Assembly: GCF_002262885.1 (NCBI RefSeq)
Contig: NZ_NKYF01000028.1
Location: 1-64,000, forward strand
Origin: Pseudonocardia sp. MH-G8
Lineage (GTDB): Bacteria; Actinomycetota; Actinomycetes; Mycobacteriales; Pseudonocardiaceae
Direction of reading: 5' to 3'
Length of the DNA: 64,000 bases
Made by a program: the position numbers and the translations under genes. Shown here piece after piece: positions 8,363 to 17,194 of this stretch. The notes under the pieces were generated by a model, which was given only the letters and a program-made list of their open reading frames with translations, searched no databases and was not told the DNA's origin. Positions within the stretch are counted from its first letter, which is position 1. Each line of letters opens with the position of its first letter.

Positions 8363-9216
8363 CTGCAGGCACCGCTCGGCCTCCGGGCCGGGCGGGAACC
8401 GGCGCGTTCCCAGGGCCGGGGCGTCCCCGCGTGATGGGTGTCCTCAACGTGACCCCGGACTCCTTCTCCGACGGCGGCGCCTACCGCACCACCGCAGCGG
8501 CAGTGCGGCGCGGTCAGGAACTGGCCGCGGACGGGGCCGACTGGATCGACGTCGGCGGCGAGTCGACACGCCCCGGAGCCCGGCGCCCCTCACCCCGCGC
8601 CGAGCTCGAGCGCGTCCTGCCCGTCGTCCGGGCACTGTCCAGGCTGGGTGTGCCGGTTTCGATCGACACGATGCGAGCCGAGGTCGCGCGCCGCGCCGTC
8701 GACGCCGGCGCCGGATTGGTCAACGACGTCAGCGGCGGCCTCGCCGATCCGGCGATGCTCGCCGTCGTCGCGGAGCTCGGTACCCCGTACGTCGTGACGC
8801 ACTGGCGATCCGGCGGGACGCCCGTGCACCGGTCCGAGACGTACGCCGACGTGGCTCGAGACGTCGCGGCCGAGCTGCGAGAGCGCGTCCAGCGCGCGGT
8901 CGACGCCGGGATCGACGAGCGTCACATCATCGTCGACCCCGGCATCGGCTTCTCCAAGGACGCCTCCCAGTCGTGGGGGTTGCTCCGCCACATCGGGTTC
9001 GTCCGCGATCTGGGGTGCCCGGTGCTCGTCGGCGTCAGCCGGAAACGTCTGCTCAGCGAGGTCTCCGGTCAGGCGACGGCCCGCGAGCGCCGGGACCTGG
9101 CCACCGCCGTCGTCAGCGCGATGCTCACATCGAGGGGTGTCGACATGCTCCGGGTGCACGACGTGGCCGGGACCATGGTGGCACTCCGGATCGAGGAGCG
9201 TCTGAGGAGCGAGTGA
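8359..9216 (+). CDS. folP: dihydropteroate synthase
   Basis: The 285-residue product carries dihydropteroate synthase signatures: MGVLNVTPDSFSDGG (26-40), GGESTRPGA, SIDTMR, VNDVSGG, DPGIGFSK and GVSRKRL. The GTG start at 8359 overlaps the purU stop (GTGA) and keeps the whole domain. It joins p-aminobenzoate to the pterin pyrophosphate in folate synthesis. The usual MHxRG motif after the VNDVSGG block reads THWRSGG, as in some actinobacterial paralogues. The usual folate partners folB, folK and folE are absent, so this looks like an extra copy serving the one-carbon cassette. That interpretation is inference. Confidence 0.9.
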   Translation: MTAGTARPPGRAGTGAFPGPGRPRVMGVLNVTPDSFSDGGAYRTTAAAVRRGQELAADGADWIDVGGESTRPGARRPSPRAELERVLPVVRALSRLGVPVSIDTMRAEVARRAVDAGAGLVNDVSGGLADPAMLAVVAELGTPYVVTHWRSGGTPVHRSETYADVARDVAAELRERVQRAVDAGIDERHIIVDPGIGFSKDASQSWGLLRHIGFVRDLGCPVLVGVSRKRLLSEVSGQATARERRDLATAVVSAMLTSRGVDMLRVHDVAGTMVALRIEERLRSE

Positions 9217-9344
9217 GCCCTCTGACCACCCAGTCGGATGAGCCTCCGACGTAGATCTGGGGTGGGGTCTGGGGGTTGCGGTGGAGCCGAGCTGCCAACG
9301 GAACCGCAGGCGGGGGTCCGGGGGCGAAGCCCGCCGGGCGGGGT

Positions 9345-9363
9345 CTGGGGGCTGCGCCCCCAG
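9345..9363 (+). terminator. GC-rich hairpin after folP
   Basis: A perfect 8-bp stem (CTGGGGGC / GCCCCCAG) with a 3-base loop lies about 130 bases after the folP stop. No T-run follows on the plus strand. It may end the metF-purU-folP transcript or be part of a GC-rich intergenic repeat. Confidence 0.4.
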
Positions 9364-9375
9364 GAAAAACAACGA

Positions 9376-9412
9376 GCGAGGCATGCACGCGCATTCCGCG
9401 TGCATGCCTCGC
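9376..9412 (-). terminator. intrinsic terminator of tRNA-Lys
   Basis: A perfect 16-bp stem (GCGAGGCATGCACGCG and its complement) with loop CATTC is followed on the minus strand by GTTGTTTTT. It lies just downstream of the minus-strand tRNA-Lys gene, so it is a good Rho-independent terminator for that tRNA. The stem could also act on folP transcripts from the other side. Confidence 0.8.
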
Positions 9413-9422
9413 CCAGAGCGAG

Positions 9423-9494
9423 TGCGCCGCCAGGGACTCGAACCCCGAACCCGCTGGTTAAGAGCCAGCTGCTCTGCCATTGAGCTAGCGGCGC
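9423..9494 (-). tRNA. tRNA-Lys (anticodon CTT)
   Basis: The reverse strand folds as a cloverleaf: acceptor GCGCCGC pairs with GCGGCGC, the D arm is GCTCAATGGCAGAGC, the anticodon stem GCTGG/CCAGC encloses loop CTCTTAA (anticodon CTT), and the T arm contains GGTTCGAGTCC. The discriminator base is A at 9423. CCA is not encoded. A strong terminator follows. Confidence 0.95.
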
Positions 9495-9575
9495 CTGCCG
9501 TTGCGCCCTACCGTCCGGCGCTTGGAAACGCTAACACAACGTCTCCAGGCGGCCGTGCGGTGGGGTGCCGCAGCA

Positions 9576-9652
9576 TGGGGTGAGTGACGGGACTTGAACC
9601 CGCGACTTCCTGGACCACAACCAGGTGCTCTACCAGCTGAGCTACACCCACC
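9576..9652 (-). tRNA. tRNA-His (anticodon GTG)
   Basis: The reverse strand gives a tRNA with the histidine-specific extra G at -1 (position 9652) pairing with C73. The acceptor stem is GTGGGTG/CACTCAC with one G-T pair, the anticodon stem CCTGG/CCAGG encloses loop TTGTGGT (anticodon GTG), and the T arm contains GGTTCAAGTCC. CCA is encoded at 9576-9578. It lies 36 bases downstream of the oligoribonuclease gene on the same strand. Confidence 0.95.
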
Positions 9653-9688
9653 ATGCGGCCCCGATCTCGACTGGGGCGCACTATCAGC

Positions 9689-10315
9689 TTAGCGCGGCGG
9701 TTGCGGCGCCTCGAAGCGGGTTGCCGACACCTGTGCGGCAACGGCCTGCGCCTGCTCGGTGGTCGGCCCGGGGAGCGGGGCGAACAGGGTCTGGCGGTAG
9801 TAGGCGAGCTCGCGGAGCGACTCCTGGATGTCGGCCAGGGCGCGGTGCGCGAGCCCCTTCTCCGGCTTGGCGTAGAACACCCGCGGGTACCAGCGCCGGC
9901 ACAGCTCCTTGACCGAGCTGACGTCCACCATCCGGTAGTGCAGGTGGCCGTCGAGCGCGGGCATGTCGCGGGCGAGGAAGCCGCGGTCGGTGGCGATCGA
10001 GTTGCCGGCCAGCGGGGCGGTACGCGGTTCCGGCACGTGCTCCAGGATGTGGTCGAGCGCCATCTGCTCGGCCTCTGCGACCGTGACGGTGGAGGCGCGG
10101 ACGGCCTCGGTGAGGCCGGAGCGCTCGTGCATCTCCCGCACGATCTCGGGCATCCCGGCGAGCGCCTCGTCGTCGGCGTGGATGACGACGTCGACACCCT
10201 CGCCGAGCACGTTGAGGTCGCCGTCGGTCACGAGGACCGCGAGCTCGATCAGCGCGTCGCGTCCCAGGTCGAGGCCGGTCATCTCGCAGTCGATCCACAC
10301 CAGACGGTCCATCAC
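9689..10315 (-). CDS. orn: oligoribonuclease
   Basis: The 208-residue product is a DEDDh exonuclease of normal Orn length. Catalytic residues are visible: Asp9 and Glu11 in WIDCEMTG, an aspartate in NSIATDRGF, and the His/Asp pair in HRALADIQES. It degrades two- to five-nucleotide RNA fragments, including pGpG, in the cytoplasm. It is followed by tRNA-His and tRNA-Lys on the same strand, an arrangement common in actinobacteria. The start may be either of two consecutive ATG codons (10315 or 10312). Confidence 0.95.
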   Translation of the reverse strand: MMDRLVWIDCEMTGLDLGRDALIELAVLVTDGDLNVLGEGVDVVIHADDEALAGMPEIVREMHERSGLTEAVRASTVTVAEAEQMALDHILEHVPEPRTAPLAGNSIATDRGFLARDMPALDGHLHYRMVDVSSVKELCRRWYPRVFYAKPEKGLAHRALADIQESLRELAYYRQTLFAPLPGPTTEQAQAVAAQVSATRFEAPQPPR

Positions 10316-10431
10316 GCCGTCACACTATGCCCGGCGTGCTCGGGTGGGGTCGGCAGCCGTCGCGCGTGTCGATCAGCGGCGACGAGCGCGTCGTCGGGAT
10401 CTGACGGGGAGTAGCGCTAGGCTCTGGCGCC

Positions 10432-11967
10432 GTGGACACCCAGGCCCCCGCCCAGGAGATCGCTGCCGGATACGCCACGGACGGGGCCGCCCTCGAACTG
10501 GGCAGCATCCTCGTCGACGGCACCGTCGACCCCACCGCCCGTGTGCGCATCCCCTTCGCCACGCTCAACCGCCACGGGCTCGTCGCGGGCGCCACGGGCA
10601 CCGGGAAGACCAAGACCCTGCAGGGGCTCGCCGAGCAGCTCTCGGCCGCGGGGGTTCCGGTGCTGCTGGCCGACGTGAAGGGCGACCTGTCCGGGCTGGC
10701 GCGCCCGGGGGAGCCGGGGGCGAAGATCGAGGAACGGTCGCGCGACACCGGCGACGACTGGGCGCCGACGGCGTACCCCGTGGAGTTCCTCTCGCTCGGC
10801 GGCGGCAGCTCCGCGGTGCCGATCCGGGCCACGCTCACGCAGTTCGGGCCGATCCTGCTCAGCAAGGTGCTCGACCTCAACGACACCCAGGAGTCGACGC
10901 TCGGCCTGATCTTCCACTGGGCCGACCAGCGCGGCCTCCCGCTGCTGGACACGAAGGACCTGCGCGCCGTCGTCCAACACCTCACCTCCGACGAGGGCAA
11001 GGCCGACCTGAAGGGCATCGGCGGGGTCTCGCCCGCCACCGCGGGCGTGATCCTGCGCGCCCTGGTCAACCTGGAGGCGCAGGGCGGTGACGACTTCTTC
11101 GGGGAGCCGGAGTTCGAGCCGGCGGACCTGATGCGTCAGATCGACGGGAAGGGTGTCGTCACCCTGCTGGAGCTGGCCGACCAGCAGGCCAACCCGCGGT
11201 TGTTCTCCACGTTCCTGATGTGGTTGCTCGCCGAGCTGTTCGAGGAGCTGCCCGAGGCGGGCGACCTCGACAAGCCGAAGCTCGTGTTCTTCTTCGACGA
11301 GGCGCACCTGTTGTTCAACGAGGCGTCGAAGGCGTTCCTGGAGCGCATCGAGCAGACCGTGAAGCTGATCCGTTCCAAGGGCGTCGGCGTGTTCTTCTGC
11401 ACCCAGTTGCCCACCGACGTGCCCAACGCCGTGCTCTCCCAGCTCGGTGCGCGGATCCAGCACGCGCTGCGGGCGTTCACGCCCGAGGACCAGGCGGCGC
11501 TCGCCAAGACCGTCAAGACCTACCCGACCACCGCGCACTACGACATGGAGGAGGCGCTGACGTCGCTCGGCACCGGCGAGGCGATCATCACGGTGTTGTC
11601 CGAGCGAGGCGCGCCCACCCCCGTGGCCTGGGCCCGGATGCGGGCCCCGCGCTCGCTGATGGCGGCGATCGGCCCCGAGGCGGTGACCGCGGCGGCGCGG
11701 CAGTCCTCGTTGTACGGCAAGTACGGCGAGACCGTGGACCGGGAGTCGGCCTACGAGAAGCTGACGGCCCGGATCGCGGAGCCGCCCGCCGCGCCGTCCG
11801 CTCCCGCCCCGGCCGACGCACCGCCGCCGGCTCCCGAGCGCGCCGAGCCCGGGTTCGTGGAGAAGGCGTTCGAGTCGCCCGCCGTCCGCTCCTTCATGCG
11901 CTCGGCCGCCAGCGCGCTGGGTCGGGAGATCACCCGGGGTCTGTTCGGCACCCGCCGCCGGCGCTGA
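10432..11967 (+). CDS. HerA-like DUF853 ATPase
   Basis: The 511-residue product is a HerA/FtsK-fold ATPase of the DUF853 family. It has a Walker A motif GATGTGKT (53-60) and a Walker B motif ending DEAH (Asp289-His292), followed by a sensor-like FFCTQLPTD. A proline/alanine-rich linker (about 445-470) precedes a basic C-terminal tail. The family is widespread and poorly understood; a DNA-translocase function is assumed from the fold. The GTG start lies 8 bases after TAGGCT, a good -10 element, so the transcript may be leaderless. The 3' end overlaps the convergent hydrolase gene by 38 bp. Confidence 0.88.
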   Translation: MDTQAPAQEIAAGYATDGAALELGSILVDGTVDPTARVRIPFATLNRHGLVAGATGTGKTKTLQGLAEQLSAAGVPVLLADVKGDLSGLARPGEPGAKIEERSRDTGDDWAPTAYPVEFLSLGGGSSAVPIRATLTQFGPILLSKVLDLNDTQESTLGLIFHWADQRGLPLLDTKDLRAVVQHLTSDEGKADLKGIGGVSPATAGVILRALVNLEAQGGDDFFGEPEFEPADLMRQIDGKGVVTLLELADQQANPRLFSTFLMWLLAELFEELPEAGDLDKPKLVFFFDEAHLLFNEASKAFLERIEQTVKLIRSKGVGVFFCTQLPTDVPNAVLSQLGARIQHALRAFTPEDQAALAKTVKTYPTTAHYDMEEALTSLGTGEAIITVLSERGAPTPVAWARMRAPRSLMAAIGPEAVTAAARQSSLYGKYGETVDRESAYEKLTARIAEPPAAPSAPAPADAPPPAPERAEPGFVEKAFESPAVRSFMRSAASALGREITRGLFGTRRRR

Positions 11968-12643
11968 CCGCCGGATCGAGAACCTCCAGCAGCACACCGA
12001 CGAGCGCGTCCGCCCCGTTCAGCAGCACGTTGTGGGTCTCGTCCAGGTCGTGCACGGTCCAGTCGGGGGCGGTGCGCAGCTTCTCGGCGGTGGCCACGAA
12101 GGGCGACTGCGGCAGCCACTCGGGGTCCATGGCCGCGACGTAGTGCTTGTCGGCGACCCGGCGCCATGCACCGGTGAGCCGGGAGCGCTGCAGGAACGTC
12201 GCGATCGGGTGTGCGACGGCGCGTTCGTCGAAGAAGGGCAGCGGATCGACGTGACGTCCGGTGCGCCCTGATCCGTCGACGAACCACTCGCGTTCCCAGT
12301 CCGGCACCATCGACCAGGTCGAATCACCGTCCTCGGGGACGAACGCGTCGACGTAGACCAGGCCGGCGAACAGCTCGGGTACGGCGTCGGCGGCGCCGCT
12401 CAGCACGCTGCCCGCGTAGCTGTGCCCGACCGCCACCACCGGGCCGGGAAGGCCCTGGACGAGGGCGACGAGTTCGGCGACGTGGGTGTCGAGCGTGATC
12501 GGCCGGTCCGGTTCGGGATCCTGCGGGTCGAGACCGTCCAGCGTCACGGCGACCGCGCGGTGACCCGACGCCTCCAGCTGTTCGACGACGGGCTGGTACC
12601 ACCAGCCACCGTGGTTCGCTCCCGGTACGAGTACGACGTCCAT
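11930..12643 (-). CDS. small alpha/beta hydrolase, esterase-like
   Basis: The 237-residue product has an alpha/beta-hydrolase fold: oxyanion region VPGANHGGWW (6-15), nucleophile elbow GHSYAG and C-terminal His in DETHN. The layout matches the plant esterase/salicylate-binding-protein-like hydrolases common in actinobacteria. The start at 12643 begins directly with the first strand (MDVVLVPG); longer starts add unrelated sequence. It lies 55 bases after the cation transporter gene on the same strand and may be the last gene of that chain. Its 3' end is antisense to the HerA-like gene. The substrate is unknown. Confidence 0.85.
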   Translation of the reverse strand: MDVVLVPGANHGGWWYQPVVEQLEASGHRAVAVTLDGLDPQDPEPDRPITLDTHVAELVALVQGLPGPVVAVGHSYAGSVLSGAADAVPELFAGLVYVDAFVPEDGDSTWSMVPDWEREWFVDGSGRTGRHVDPLPFFDERAVAHPIATFLQRSRLTGAWRRVADKHYVAAMDPEWLPQSPFVATAEKLRTAPDWTVHDLDETHNVLLNGADALVGVLLEVLDPAVSAGGGCRTDPG

Positions 12644-12698
12644 GCGACCCACGATGGCAGGCCTTGCGGACAGGATCTGTCCGTGATGCTGGTCGAAC

Positions 12699-13331
12699 TC
12701 ACGAGCACGAGCGCCGCGGGCAGCAGGTGTCGCCCCGCAGCGCCGCGCGGCCTTCCCTGATCGCGACGACGGCCAGGCCGAGGGCGACGATCGGGTCGGC
12801 CCACCACCAGCCCAGCGTCGAGTTGAGCACCAGGCCGGCGAGCACGGCCGCGGACAGGTAGGTGCAGATGAGGGTCTGCCGGGAATCGGCGACGGCACTG
12901 GCCGAGCCGTACTCGCGGCCGGCGTGCCGTTGCGCCCAGGACAGGAACGGCATGACTGCCACGCTGATCACGACCAGGGTGATCCCGACAGGGGAGTGCT
13001 CGGGCTGGGTGCCCGCGACGAGGGTGCGCAGCGCCTCGACGGTGACGTAGGCGGCGAGAGCGAAGAACGATCCGGCGATGACCCGCAGCGCGATCCCCTC
13101 CCGGCGCTCGGGGTCCGGGCCGGCGAACTGCCAGGCCACCGCGGCTGCGGAGCTGACCTCGATCAGCGAGTCCAGGCCGAAGCCGATCAGCGCGGTCGAG
13201 TCCGCGATCGTGCCGGCGGTGATCGCCACCACGGCTTCGATCACGTTGTAGGTGATCGTGGCGGCGACCAGCCACCGGATGCGTCGACGCAGCACGTCCC
13301 GCCGCTGCGGGGTCACGGTCGGGTGGCTCAC
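12699..13331 (-). CDS. cation diffusion facilitator-like transporter
   Basis: The 210-residue product is a cation-efflux membrane protein with about five or six hydrophobic segments. Charged motifs typical of the family lie inside the membrane: ADSTALIGFGLDSLIE (about 43-58) and, later, an ASAVADSRQT segment. There is no cytoplasmic C-terminal dimer domain, so it is a short form. The tail ends GDTCCPRRSCS, three cysteines that could bind a soft metal. Its ATG overlaps the ArsR-family stop (ATGA), so regulator and pump are made together. Cd/Pb/Zn efflux is inferred from the CmtR-like neighbour. Confidence 0.85.
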   Translation of the reverse strand: MSHPTVTPQRRDVLRRRIRWLVAATITYNVIEAVVAITAGTIADSTALIGFGLDSLIEVSSAAAVAWQFAGPDPERREGIALRVIAGSFFALAAYVTVEALRTLVAGTQPEHSPVGITLVVISVAVMPFLSWAQRHAGREYGSASAVADSRQTLICTYLSAAVLAGLVLNSTLGWWWADPIVALGLAVVAIREGRAALRGDTCCPRRSCS

Positions 13332-13687
13332 GACGCCGCGACCTCCGCTGTGACCGAGTTGCCGGGCTCGCCGTAGACGGGGCAGAGCGCCACCGCATCC
13401 CCGGTCTCGGCCAGCAGGAGCTCGGCGCTGCGCAGCAGGTCGATCAGCTCCGGGCGGGTCAGCGAGTAGAAGGACTGCCGCCCCTGCGTGCGGTAGTCGA
13501 TCAGTTGGCAGTCTCGCAGGCAGGAGAGGTGCTTCGACACGGTCGACTGGGCCAACCCCAGCTGCCGGGTCAGGTCCACCACGCGGGCCTCGCCCGCGGC
13601 CAGTCGCTGCACGATCGCCAACCGCGTCGGATCCCCGAGCGACCGGAACAGCGCCACCGCGGGGCTCAGTCCTCGCTCACATTCCAT
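13328..13687 (-). CDS. ArsR-family metal sensor, CmtR-like
   Basis: The 119-residue winged-helix repressor has the recognition region HLSCLRDCQL with Cys56 and Cys60, plus Cys102 near the C terminus. The mycobacterial Cd(II)/Pb(II) sensor CmtR binds metal through Cys57, Cys61 and Cys102, an almost identical spacing, so a Cd/Pb sensor is the best guess. The start at 13687 lies inside the 3' end of the histidine kinase gene (11-bp overlap), and its stop overlaps the transporter start. It would be expected to repress its own transcript until metal binds. Confidence 0.88.
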   Translation of the reverse strand: MECERGLSPAVALFRSLGDPTRLAIVQRLAAGEARVVDLTRQLGLAQSTVSKHLSCLRDCQLIDYRTQGRQSFYSLTRPELIDLLRSAELLLAETGDAVALCPVYGEPGNSVTAEVAAS

Positions 13688-14829
13688 CGCCACGCGGCGA
13701 TGATAGCCCGGTTCGGTGATCTGTTGGAGATGGGCTGCCGCTGTGGGGTGGCGCGGCGGGGAGTTGCACCGTGACGCAGAGCCCGCCGGTGGCCCGGGGG
13801 GCGAGGGTGAGGTTTCCGTCGTGCGCTCGGGTGATGCTGTCGACGATCGCGAGGCCGAGCCCGACGCCCGCGTGGCCGGTGCGGATCCGTTCGGTGCCGC
13901 GCTGGAACGGCTCGGCGAGCGTGGAGACCAGCTCTCGGGTGAGCTTCTCCCCGGTGTTCTCGACGGTGAGCAGCACGCCGTCGGGGTGCGCACAGGTGCG
14001 GATCCACACGGCGCCCTGTCCCGCCCGGTTGTGGACGATCGCGTTGTGCACGAGGTTCGTGGTCAGCTGCAACAGGAGTGCGGGTGAGCCGACGGTGGGG
14101 GCGATGTCGCCCGCGGTCTCGAGGGTCACGCCGCGCTTCTCCGCGAAGGGGAGGAGCGTTTCGGCGGCTTCCTCCACCAGGAGGGACAGGTCGACGCGTT
14201 CCCGCGTGAAGGTCCGCCGGTCGGCGCGGCCGAGTAGGAGCAACGCCTCGGTGAGGTCGATCGCCCTGGTGTTGACGGTGCGGAGGCGGTCGACGAGCTC
14301 GCCGCTGTCGCGGTTCGGATCGGTGCGGGCCACGTCGAGGAGCGTCTGCGTGATCGCCAGCGGGGTGCGCAGTTCGTGGGAGGCGTTGGCGGCGAACCTC
14401 CGCTGCTCGGCGACGTGCGCCTCGAGCCGCGCGAGCATGGTGTCGAAGGCGTCGGCGAGCTCGCGGAACTCGTCCTCGCGGCCGGGAAGCCCGATCCGGT
14501 GGGACAGCGATCCGTTCGCGGCCATGCGGGTGGCGTCGGTGATGCGGGTCAGCGGGGCGAGCATGCGGCCGGCCAGGATCCACCCTCCGACGAGCCCGAA
14601 CACCAGGAGGAACGCCATCACGACGGCCGCCGCCGGAACGAAGACGATCGGCCCACGGCCCTGGAGCAGCAGGACGTTGGACACCACGTTCCTGAGGGAG
14701 CTGAAGTCGATCCCGCGCACGTCGGGCAGGAGGAACACCCACACGGCCGCGAGGAGCAGGACACCGGCGAGCATGACGAACCCGGCATAGCTGAGGGTGA
14801 GTTTGAGGCGGACGCTCAAACCCGGCTGC

Positions 14830-14837
<8 letters not shown>
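13677..14837 (-). CDS. two-component sensor histidine kinase
   Basis: The 386-residue product has two transmembrane helices (about 12-36 and 64-88) with only a short outside loop, then a HAMP domain, an HisKA domain with the H-box ASHELRTPL (His154) and an HATPase domain with N (NLVHNAIVHN), G1 and GLGLAIVD motifs. The small external loop suggests it senses the membrane or a partner protein. The GTG start at 14837 overlaps the response-regulator stop by 8 bases (14830-14837). Its own 3' end runs into the ArsR-family gene. A disordered tail of about 25 residues follows the ATPase domain. Confidence 0.9.
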
Positions 14838-15507
<670 letters not shown>

Positions 15508-15532
15508 AAGTCCTCGATGCTACGAGCCGGGC

Positions 15533-15550
15533 CATATCGCCGGCATATCG
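15533..15550. promoter_or_regulatory. candidate response-regulator box, 11-bp direct repeat
   Basis: CATATCG occurs twice (15533-15539 and 15544-15550) with an 11-bp period and a 4-base spacer, the spacing used by OmpR/PhoB-type regulators. It lies between the response-regulator gene and the divergent VanY-like gene, so it may control both. Binding is not shown. Confidence 0.5.
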
Positions 15551-15584
15551 AAAAGCGGATACGTGCCGGCAACGCCGCGCTGCC

Positions 15585-16484
15585 TTGACTGCGGGCATGA
15601 CCTACTGCGCGCGCGGACCGGGCCCCGGAGCGAGCCGGACGGCTGCGTTCGGCGACCACTTCCCGACGCAGCCCATCGCGGTCCCCCGCTCCCGGGCAGG
15701 GGGCGTCCTCCTCGACCGGCCTCCGCCCAGCCCCGGTGCCGTGAACCGGCGCGTGCCGTCGCCACGCCGACAGCCACCTCCGGCCCGGCACCACCACCAC
15801 GCCGCCTCGGGGGCGAGCGGACCAGCACGACCAGCACCCCGCTCCACCCGCTTGACGATCCTCATCGCGGTGGCGGTGGTCATCGCGGCGGTGACCGGAG
15901 GGCTCGGTTACCGGACGTGGGCATCCTCGTCCCCCTCGACGGCGACGCCGGACCGGCAGGCGGATGGCGTTCCGGGACGTCCCCCTCCACCGGGCAGCGG
16001 CGATTGGCACGGTGACGGCCGCGGTGCGGACGACGAGGCCGACGGTGCCGTCCCCGACGGGGTGACGGTCTTCGACGACGGGTTCCCGGCCGTGGCCAAC
16101 CTCGATCCGGACCTGCTCGAGGCCCTGCGCCGGGCGGCGACGGAGGCCGCGGACGACCGGGTCGAGTTCGTCGTCAACAGCGGCTGGCGTTCCCGGGATT
16201 ACCAGGAACGGCTGCTCGACGACGCGGTCTCGGAGTACGGGTCGAAGAAGGAGGCCGCCCGCTGGGTGGCCACCGCGGACACCTCTGCCCACGTGTCGGG
16301 GGACGCGGTCGACATCGGGCCCACCGGTGCCGCGCAGTGGCTGTCCGAGCACGGTGCCGGGTACGGCCTGTGCCAGATCTACCGCAACGAGCCCTGGCAC
16401 TTCGAGCTGCACCCCGACGCCGCCGATCGCGGTTGCCCACGCACGTACGCCGACCCCACGCACGATCCGAGGATGCAGAAGTGA
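15585..16484 (+). CDS. VanY-like D-alanyl-D-alanine carboxypeptidase (M15)
   Basis: The 299-residue product has a disordered Pro/Arg/His-rich N terminus (1-85), one transmembrane helix (about 89-112) and an extracellular M15 peptidase domain. The zinc site is visible: His236 and Asp243 in SAHVSGDAVD and His272 in EPWHFE. It would trim D-Ala from peptidoglycan stem peptides. The start is uncertain (15585, 15597 or later), since the N-terminal region is low complexity. It is divergent from the two-component genes and its stop overlaps the ABC ATPase GTG (GTGA), so envelope remodelling and export are made together. Confidence 0.85.
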   Translation: MTAGMTYCARGPGPGASRTAAFGDHFPTQPIAVPRSRAGGVLLDRPPPSPGAVNRRVPSPRRQPPPARHHHHAASGASGPARPAPRSTRLTILIAVAVVIAAVTGGLGYRTWASSSPSTATPDRQADGVPGRPPPPGSGDWHGDGRGADDEADGAVPDGVTVFDDGFPAVANLDPDLLEALRRAATEAADDRVEFVVNSGWRSRDYQERLLDDAVSEYGSKKEAARWVATADTSAHVSGDAVDIGPTGAAQWLSEHGAGYGLCQIYRNEPWHFELHPDAADRGCPRTYADPTHDPRMQK

Positions 16485-17194
16485 CCAGGACGCTCGGCAA
16501 CCCCCCGCCCGCCGGCCGGTCGATGCTCGCGGCCGGCGTGCGGGGCCTGACCAAGACCTACGGCCGGGGCGAGGCGCAGGTGCACGCCCTGCGTGGCATC
16601 GACCTCGACCTGCGTCGGGGCAGGTTCACCGCGATCATGGGACCGAGCGGGTCGGGCAAGTCCACGCTGATGCACTGCCTGGCCGGGCTCGACCAGGCCG
16701 ACGGCGGCACCGTCACCGTGGCCGGCACCGACCTGGGATCACTCGACGACGACGCGCTCACGGTCTTCCGCCGCGAGCACGTCGGGTTCGTGTTCCAGTC
16801 GTTCAACCTGCTGCCGATGCTCACCGCGGCACAGAACATCCTGCTCCCGCTCGAGTTGGGCGGTGCGCGGATCGACGACGCGACGACCGCGCGCGCACAC
16901 GCGCTCGCCGAGACCCTCGGCGTGGCCGACCGGCTCGGGCACCGGCCCGCGGAGCTGTCCGGCGGCCAGCAGCAGCGGGTCGCGATCGCCCGGGCCCTGA
17001 TCACCCGGCCTGCGCTGCTGTTCGCCGACGAGCCCACCGGGAACCTGGACTCCACGACGTCGGCGGAGGTGCTGGAGCACCTGCGCCGGTCGGTGCGCGA
17101 GCTGGGCCAGACCGTCGTGATGGTCACCCACGACCGGGACGCGGCCGGCTACGCCGACGACGTGGTCACCATGCAGGACGGGCGGATCGCCTGA
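16481..17194 (+). CDS. MacB/LolD-type ABC transporter ATPase
   Basis: The 237-residue ATPase has Walker A GPSGSGKST, Q-loop FQSFNLLPM, signature LSGGQQQRVAIARAL, Walker B LLFADEPTGNLD and the H-loop THD. These features match the LolD/MacB class that works with FtsX-type permeases. The GTG start at 16481 overlaps the VanY-like stop; an ATG at 16523 is an alternative. Its TGA shares one base with the permease ATG. It probably powers export of, or signalling by, an envelope-active peptide or antibiotic. Confidence 0.93.
   Translation: MTRTLGNPPPAGRSMLAAGVRGLTKTYGRGEAQVHALRGIDLDLRRGRFTAIMGPSGSGKSTLMHCLAGLDQADGGTVTVAGTDLGSLDDDALTVFRREHVGFVFQSFNLLPMLTAAQNILLPLELGGARIDDATTARAHALAETLGVADRLGHRPAELSGGQQQRVAIARALITRPALLFADEPTGNLDSTTSAEVLEHLRRSVRELGQTVVMVTHDRDAAGYADDVVTMQDGRIA

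Noticed and set aside
15556..15563. A third copy of the CATATCG response-regulator half-site
   Set aside because: GGATACG lies 13 rather than 11 bases on and matches poorly, so it was left out of the box.
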